DNA of 64,000 nt from Mesorhizobium neociceri. GTDB taxonomy: Bacteria; Pseudomonadota; Alphaproteobacteria; Rhizobiales; Rhizobiaceae. A program made the position numbers and the translations under genes. The notes beneath the pieces are model-generated. The model was not told the origin of the DNA and did no database searches. It worked only from the letters and a program-made list of their open reading frames with translations. Of this stretch, positions 60,105-64,000 are shown piece after piece. Numbering within the stretch: position 1 is the stretch's first letter; each line of letters starts with the position of its first letter. The stretch lies in assembly GCF_013520985.1 (NCBI RefSeq), contig NZ_JACDTY010000013.1:62001-126000 (forward strand). The letters run 5' to 3'.

Positions 60105-60205
60105 GCCGCCACCCTCTCGATCGCCAATTCGATCCCTAGCCTTGCTAATGCCGAGCCTCACCAGTGATTGACAAACGAATATGATCGAGTATCAGTTTCT
60201 AAATA

Positions 60206-60220
60206 CTGACAGATTGTCAG
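60206..60220. promoter_or_regulatory. TetR operator candidate (tetR/MFS)
   Basis: CTGACA-gat-TGTCAG is a perfect inverted repeat (arms extend to 7 bp with A/T), 38 bp upstream of the MFS GTG. Nearby CAGT (60193) and ACTG (60205) may form a second half site. Confidence 0.7.
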
Positions 60221-60257
60221 TTTTTTTGCCGTCAGGCAAGGACGTTGGGAGGCGCCC

Positions 60258-61460
60258 GTGACTTCTGTTCGTAACGCCGATGCCGGAAACGTTGACTGGC
60301 TGGTCGGCAATCCGACCGCCGCGCAACTGGCCTCGGCGCTGTGGATCGGTTCGGTCGGCCTGCTTATCCTCGGCCTGCAGCCGGTGCTGCTTGGCGCGCT
60401 CTACACGGAAGGACATGTCAGCGGCGACGAACTCGCTCTGGTCGCCACGGCGGAGATGATCGCCATCGGCGTCGGTTCGGCCGTGGTGGCGATGATGCTG
60501 TCCGCCCACAATATGCGCTGGAAGAGTGCGATCCTTCTGGTCCTGCTGGCGCTGGCAAACTGGGCAACCGCTTATGCGGTCAGCCCGAACTCGCTGATCG
60601 CCGCCCGCGCCGTGGCCGGTCTTGCCGAAGGTGGCCTTGTGGCGGTCGCCACCGAACTGATCGCCCGCTCGCGCCGGGCCGAGCGTATCGGCGGCTATTT
60701 CGTCACCATCCAGACCCTGGCGCAATGCGGGCTGGCTCTTTTGCTGGCACTTTACGTGATCCCGGCCGCCGGATCGGCGGGCGGCTTCATCGTCCTTGCT
60801 GTCGTCTGCATCGTTTCGATGGCGGTCGCCTTCATTGTCCCGGATAGCTATGCCGAGCTGCCCAAGGAGGAACAATTCAGCAATGTGCTGACCGTTCCTT
60901 CGCTCACCGCTCTGCTGTGCGTCTTCTGCTACTTCATGTTCTTCGGCTCGGTCTGGGCTTTTCTCGAGCCGCTCGGCGCACAATACGGCATCGACGGACG
61001 CACCGTCGGCCTGATTGTCTCGGCCAGCCTTGCGGTCCAGGTCCTTGGCGCAATGACGGCAACCGTCTTCGAGGCGCGCATCGACTACCGCATCGCCATC
61101 GTGGCGATCGGCTTGGTCGCCGTCGCTTGTTCGGCGGTACTCGCCGGCAGTCCCGACCTGGCGATGTTCTGGGCCGCCGCTCTGGTCATAGGCTTCATTC
61201 TTCTGTTCATCGTGCCCTATCAGATCCGGCTGGCGATCACTGCCGACGAGACGCGCACGGCCGTGCTTCTGGTGCCGGCCGCCCAGCTCTTCGGTCTGGC
61301 CATCGGGCCGATCGCGGCATCGCTCCTGATCGACGGCAAGGATTTCCGACCGGTGCCGGAATTCGCCGCCGCCAGTGCCGCGGCCAGCGTCGTCATGCTT
61401 GGCCTGTTCATCCTGGTCGCGCGCCGCCGCCGCGCCATCGCCGAAGACACGATGGCGTGA
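60258..61460 (+). CDS. MFS transporter
   Basis: The protein is 400 aa, GTG start. Twelve membrane helices with a central loop (PDSYAELPKEEQF). The signature-like loop 2-3 is weak, so it is an MFS member outside the best-known drug groups: the N-terminus has LASALWIGSVGLLILGLQPVLLGALYTEGHVSGDELALVATAEMIAIGVGSAVVAMMLS, and helix 4 has AARAVAGLAEGGLVAVATELIARSRRAERIGGYFVTIQTLAQCGLAL. It exports or imports an unknown small solute. Controlled by the divergent TetR. Confidence 0.87.
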   Translation: MTSVRNADAGNVDWLVGNPTAAQLASALWIGSVGLLILGLQPVLLGALYTEGHVSGDELALVATAEMIAIGVGSAVVAMMLSAHNMRWKSAILLVLLALANWATAYAVSPNSLIAARAVAGLAEGGLVAVATELIARSRRAERIGGYFVTIQTLAQCGLALLLALYVIPAAGSAGGFIVLAVVCIVSMAVAFIVPDSYAELPKEEQFSNVLTVPSLTALLCVFCYFMFFGSVWAFLEPLGAQYGIDGRTVGLIVSASLAVQVLGAMTATVFEARIDYRIAIVAIGLVAVACSAVLAGSPDLAMFWAAALVIGFILLFIVPYQIRLAITADETRTAVLLVPAAQLFGLAIGPIAASLLIDGKDFRPVPEFAAASAAASVVMLGLFILVARRRRAIAEDTMA

Positions 61461-61477
61461 GCGTCAAGCTGGGATAC

Positions 61478-61490
61478 TTGACTAAGTCAA
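61478..61490. promoter_or_regulatory. Perfect palindromic MarR operator candidate
   Basis: TTGACT-a-AGTCAA is a perfect 13-bp palindrome 36 bp before the MarR-GNAT start, of the size expected for self-regulation by a MarR dimer. The TTGACT also resembles a -35 box. Confidence 0.75.
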
Positions 61491-61526
61491 ATAAATGATC
61501 GATCGTCCTGGAGCAGGAGATTGCCC

Positions 61527-62462
61527 ATGACGATCCATCATCAACCCGGCAAGGAACGCATCGACGCGGTGCGGGCTTTCAACCGCTTCTACACCCGCCA
61601 GATCGGCCTGCTGGACGAAGGCCTGCTGAAAAGCGCCTTCTCGCTGACCGAGGCGCGGGTGCTTTATGAACTGGCGCATCGCGATGGCCTGACGGCCACC
61701 GATCTCATTCGCGATCTCGGCCTCGATGCCGGTTATGTCAGCCGACTGCTGAAGAAGTTCGAGCACTTGCAGCTGATTTCGCGCACGGCGCTGGCGTCGG
61801 ATGCGCGGCAATCGTCGATCACGCTGACGTCGGCGGGGCGGGAGGCCTTCGCGCCGCTGGATCGGGGTTCGCACGATCAGGTCGCCGCCTTGCTGGAACG
61901 GCTTCCCGCTGCCGAACAGGACCGGCTGGTAAAGGCCATGCAGACGGTGCAGCAGCTCCTGGGCGAGAGCCCGGAGCCCAAAATCCCCTATATGCTGCGG
62001 CCCTTGCAGGTCGGCGACATCGGCTGGATCGTCCGCCGCCAGGGACAGATCTATGCGCAGGACTATGGCTGGGACGAAACCTATGAGGCGCTGGTCGCCG
62101 AAATCCTCGGCGCCTTCGTAAAATCCTTCGATCCAAAATGGGAGCGCAGCTGGATTGCCGAACGGCAAGGCGAGGTGGTCGGCTCGGTCTTCGTCGTGCG
62201 CAAGTCGGACGATGTGGCGAAGCTGCGCCTGCTCTATGTCGAGCCGTCGGCGCGCGGCCTCGGCATCGGCAAGCGGCTGGTCGAGGAGTGCATCGGCTTT
62301 GCCCGCGCCAAGGGGTACAAGACGCTGACCCTGTGGACCAACGACATCCTTACCGCCGCCCGCCACATCTATGAGAGTGCAGGCTTCAAGCGGGCCGACG
62401 AAGAGCGCCATCACGCCTTCGGCAAGGATCTGGTCGGCCAGAACTGGAATCTTGAGCTGTAG
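61527..62462 (+). CDS. MarR-GNAT fusion: HTH regulator joined to an acetyltransferase
   Basis: The protein is 311 aa; ATG 61527 has AGGAGA upstream. Residues about 10-140 are a MarR winged HTH: VRAFNRFYTRQIGLLDEGLLKSAFSLTEARVLYELAHRDGLTATDLIRDLGLDAGYVSRLLKKFEHLQLI and a wing LASDARQSSITLTSAG. Residues about 155-305 are a GNAT domain with LLYVEPSARGLGIGKRLVEECIGFARAKGYKTLTLWTND. It could sense acetyl-CoA or acetylate a small molecule or protein while repressing a promoter. The palindrome just upstream suggests autoregulation. Confidence 0.92.
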   Translation: MTIHHQPGKERIDAVRAFNRFYTRQIGLLDEGLLKSAFSLTEARVLYELAHRDGLTATDLIRDLGLDAGYVSRLLKKFEHLQLISRTALASDARQSSITLTSAGREAFAPLDRGSHDQVAALLERLPAAEQDRLVKAMQTVQQLLGESPEPKIPYMLRPLQVGDIGWIVRRQGQIYAQDYGWDETYEALVAEILGAFVKSFDPKWERSWIAERQGEVVGSVFVVRKSDDVAKLRLLYVEPSARGLGIGKRLVEECIGFARAKGYKTLTLWTNDILTAARHIYESAGFKRADEERHHAFGKDLVGQNWNLEL

Positions 62463-62469
62463 GCTTCCG

Positions 62470-63158
62470 CTAGTCCGTCGTTGGCTTGGAACGCGGCATG
62501 TAAGTCTGGACGATGAGGCTTTTGGTCGGCTGCCCGTCTCGGTCCGTGAGGACGAGATATAGTCCGCCCGGAAGAAGCGGCTTGTCGGTAATAGGCACGC
62601 CGTTAGCCTCTGCCATCGCGCGGCGCGAGCCGAATTCGCTCTCGGCCAAGATCAGGTAGGCTTGCTCGATACACGATCCGGGAAAATAGGTGGCGGGATC
62701 GTAGCCCTGCATTCTTTTGAAGGTTGCAAGCAACTCGTCGCTGAGGAAATAGAACTGGTCCCGCATCAGCCCCCGCTCTACAGCATCGTCCGTAAGGATG
62801 CTGTAGAGTCGCTCCATCGTGGCAAGCTTCTCACCACCTTGTGCGTCCACCGGCAATGACAGGTCCGGGCGAGCATTGAAGCCCCGGTGCATCTCTCTAT
62901 GACAGGCGCTACAAAGCGTTATGCCATTGCCTGTTTGAAATTGTGCATCCGTGAGAACGATTTGCGACAGATATGGTGGGCGGATAGGCGGCGGCGCGAA
63001 TGGCAATCTACGCATCGATGTCCATCACGTTCCCGGATGAACTCACTCCACCGGCGCAGGCAGCGCTCGCGGGACAGCCCCCCTGCTAGCGCGGCCTGAA
63101 GCTTGCCCAGTTTGGTGATGATCGCTTCAAGATCGGGAACGTTGGCTGCTTGGGGCAT
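62470..63158 (-). pseudogene. HNH endonuclease-like gene interrupted by a one-base frameshift
   Basis: From ATG 63158 the frame has WSEFIRERDGHRCVDCHSRRRLSAHHICRKSF, giving the first Cys pair and the HHI part of an HNH domain, then goes wrong. The other frame continues LTDAQFQTGNGITLCSACHREMHRGF, the NGI-x-LCxxCH part. One base missing in the coding strand near 62955-62960 joins them (span 689 bp, one less than a multiple of three). A C-terminal domain of about 120 residues with PGSCIEQAYLILAESEFGSRRAMAE follows, unrecognised. Sequencing error or recent inactivation. Confidence 0.8.
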
Positions 63159-63241
63159 CGCGCACTTCGTTCTGGTTCGCTGAAAGATATATCATGACCC
63201 AGACTGATAACTGAGAATTGTCACCGTCGAGTATTCCCGTT

Positions 63242-64000
63242 CTACCCCTTGACCGGGATCCAGATCTCCAGCCCGCCATTGCCGCTGCGCGGATCGAACT
63301 CCGGCCCGTAGCGCTCGAATTCGGGGCCGTCCGCTATATCGTGCCCGGAGGCTGGCAGCCATTTGTTCCAGATCGTGTTGACGGTGCGGCGGATGGTCGA
63401 GACGTGCTCGGCATGGCTGAAGACGGCGTATTTCTGCGCCGGCACCCGCACCCGCGAAAGTTCCTTCGGCAGGTCGGAGAAATCCAGCACCTCGACGCCG
63501 GCGATGTAGTCGAAATTGCCGGCATCGTCGCCGTTGATGCAGACGCCATAGGCGACATCGCCGGTTTCGCCCGGAATGTTGCCGATATAAGGGCCGAAGC
63601 GCTGCCATTGCATCGGGATGGCAGCGCTTGATTCGCAGCTGTAGCGTTCGCCGAGGCCAGCGATGAGGAAGGGACGGCCGGTCTCGAAGCGCGGCGGCGG
63701 CAGTGAGGCGAGGAAGGACTGGTCCATCAGGATCGGCTCCACAAGATCGAGATTGCTGAGGCTGCCCTGCGCGCGCACCAGTTCTGGCGTCGTGCCGAAC
63801 TGGTCGCGGAAGGCACGGGTGAAGGCCTCATGTGAGGCGTAGCCGGCATCGAGCGCGAGGCTGAGAATGTCGGGCGCGCCGGCGGCCAGCTTGCGCGCCG
63901 CTTCGGTCAGCCGGCGCGCGCGCATATAGCCCATCACCGAACGGCCGGTGGCGGCGCCAAAGGCGCGCGTCACATGAAAGCGCGAGACGCCACTGCTGTG
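63242..64000 (-). CDS. AraC-family regulator with GyrI-like domain, 5' end cut by the window edge
   Basis: The frame is open to base 64000 (HSSGVSRFHVTRAFGAATGRSVMGYMRARRLTEAARKLAAGAPDILSLALDAGYASHEAFTRAFRDQFGTTPELVR, the second helix-turn-helix of AraC), so the GTG at 63973 is internal. After it comes a C-terminal GyrI-like/effector-binding domain (IPMQWQRFGPYIGNIPGETGDVAYGVCINGD, LPASGHDIADGPEFERYGPEFDP). Such proteins sense a small ligand, like the SbmC/Rob group. It ends near the HNH gene (83 bp gap). Confidence 0.9.
   Translation of the reverse strand, partial: HSSGVSRFHVTRAFGAATGRSVMGYMRARRLTEAARKLAAGAPDILSLALDAGYASHEAFTRAFRDQFGTTPELVRAQGSLSNLDLVEPILMDQSFLASLPPPRFETGRPFLIAGLGERYSCESSAAIPMQWQRFGPYIGNIPGETGDVAYGVCINGDDAGNFDYIAGVEVLDFSDLPKELSRVRVPAQKYAVFSHAEHVSTIRRTVNTIWNKWLPASGHDIADGPEFERYGPEFDPRSGNGGLEIWIPVKG

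Overview
The window reads as a chromosomal stretch of a rhizobial alphaproteobacterium, most likely Mesorhizobium or a close relative. The grounds are the high GC content, an AapJQMP-type amino acid transporter, a ppk-ppx pair, a CIRCE-controlled groESL operon, an HWE-type PAS histidine kinase, many TetR/LysR/GFA/SDR genes, and short rhizobial intergenic repeats. No rRNA, tRNA or CRISPR array was seen. The species is inferred from gene content and style, not from a search.

Layout. Positions 1-5145 are the right end of a prophage or phage-like element: a repeat-rich tail fibre open to the left edge, two tail-associated genes, a GNAT acetyltransferase, and a compact lysis cassette (GH108 muramidase, small membrane proteins, nested i-spanin/o-spanin pair, holin-like protein). 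Chromosomal genes resume with msrA at 5212. From 5.8 to 14.5 kb there are two glycosyltransferases, small proteins of unknown function, a PAS protein, a GFA protein, an HWE histidine kinase, a ribbon-helix-helix-like protein and a possible sRNA with a strong terminator. From 14.7 to 24 kb come an ArsB/NhaD-type anion transporter, a TetR/enoyl-CoA hydratase pair, an SHMT-like PLP enzyme followed by an orphan periplasmic binding protein and a GcvA-like LysR, a frameshifted HPP-CBS membrane protein, and metC.

From 24 to 38 kb lie aapJQMP, a DUF2459 protein, an FAD monooxygenase, a CHCC zinc-finger protein, ppk-ppx, two DoxX proteins and fumC. From 38 to 49 kb is a series of small regulator/oxidoreductase units (LysR-SDR, TetR-NIPSNAP, TetR-SDR-methyltransferase), a Tat-exported metallophosphoesterase, a TctC-like protein without a signal peptide, CsbD, GST, and a YCII gene bracketed by two near-identical repeats of about 100 bp. 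From 49 to 55.5 kb are a cold-shock gene, a tightly coupled operon of unknown small proteins ending in a YkgJ-type cysteine-cluster protein, LysE, AraC, GFA, two OsmC proteins and a TetR. From 55.5 to 64 kb are groEL-groES with CIRCE and an upstream promoter, a methyltransferase-like gene divergent from a frameshifted ATP-grasp-like gene, a TetR-MFS pair, a MarR-GNAT fusion with a perfect palindromic operator, a frameshifted HNH gene and an AraC/GyrI-like gene cut by the right edge.

Functionally the window is mostly stress, transport and local-regulator modules. The most notable signals are: three independent single-base frameshifts in otherwise well-conserved reading frames (HPP-CBS, ATP-grasp-like, HNH); a 12-nt operator core shared by two TetR loci 14 kb apart; the direct repeats flanking the YCII gene; the unknown four-gene operon at 49.4-50.7 kb; small genes under 60 codons; and several well-formed operators and hairpins.
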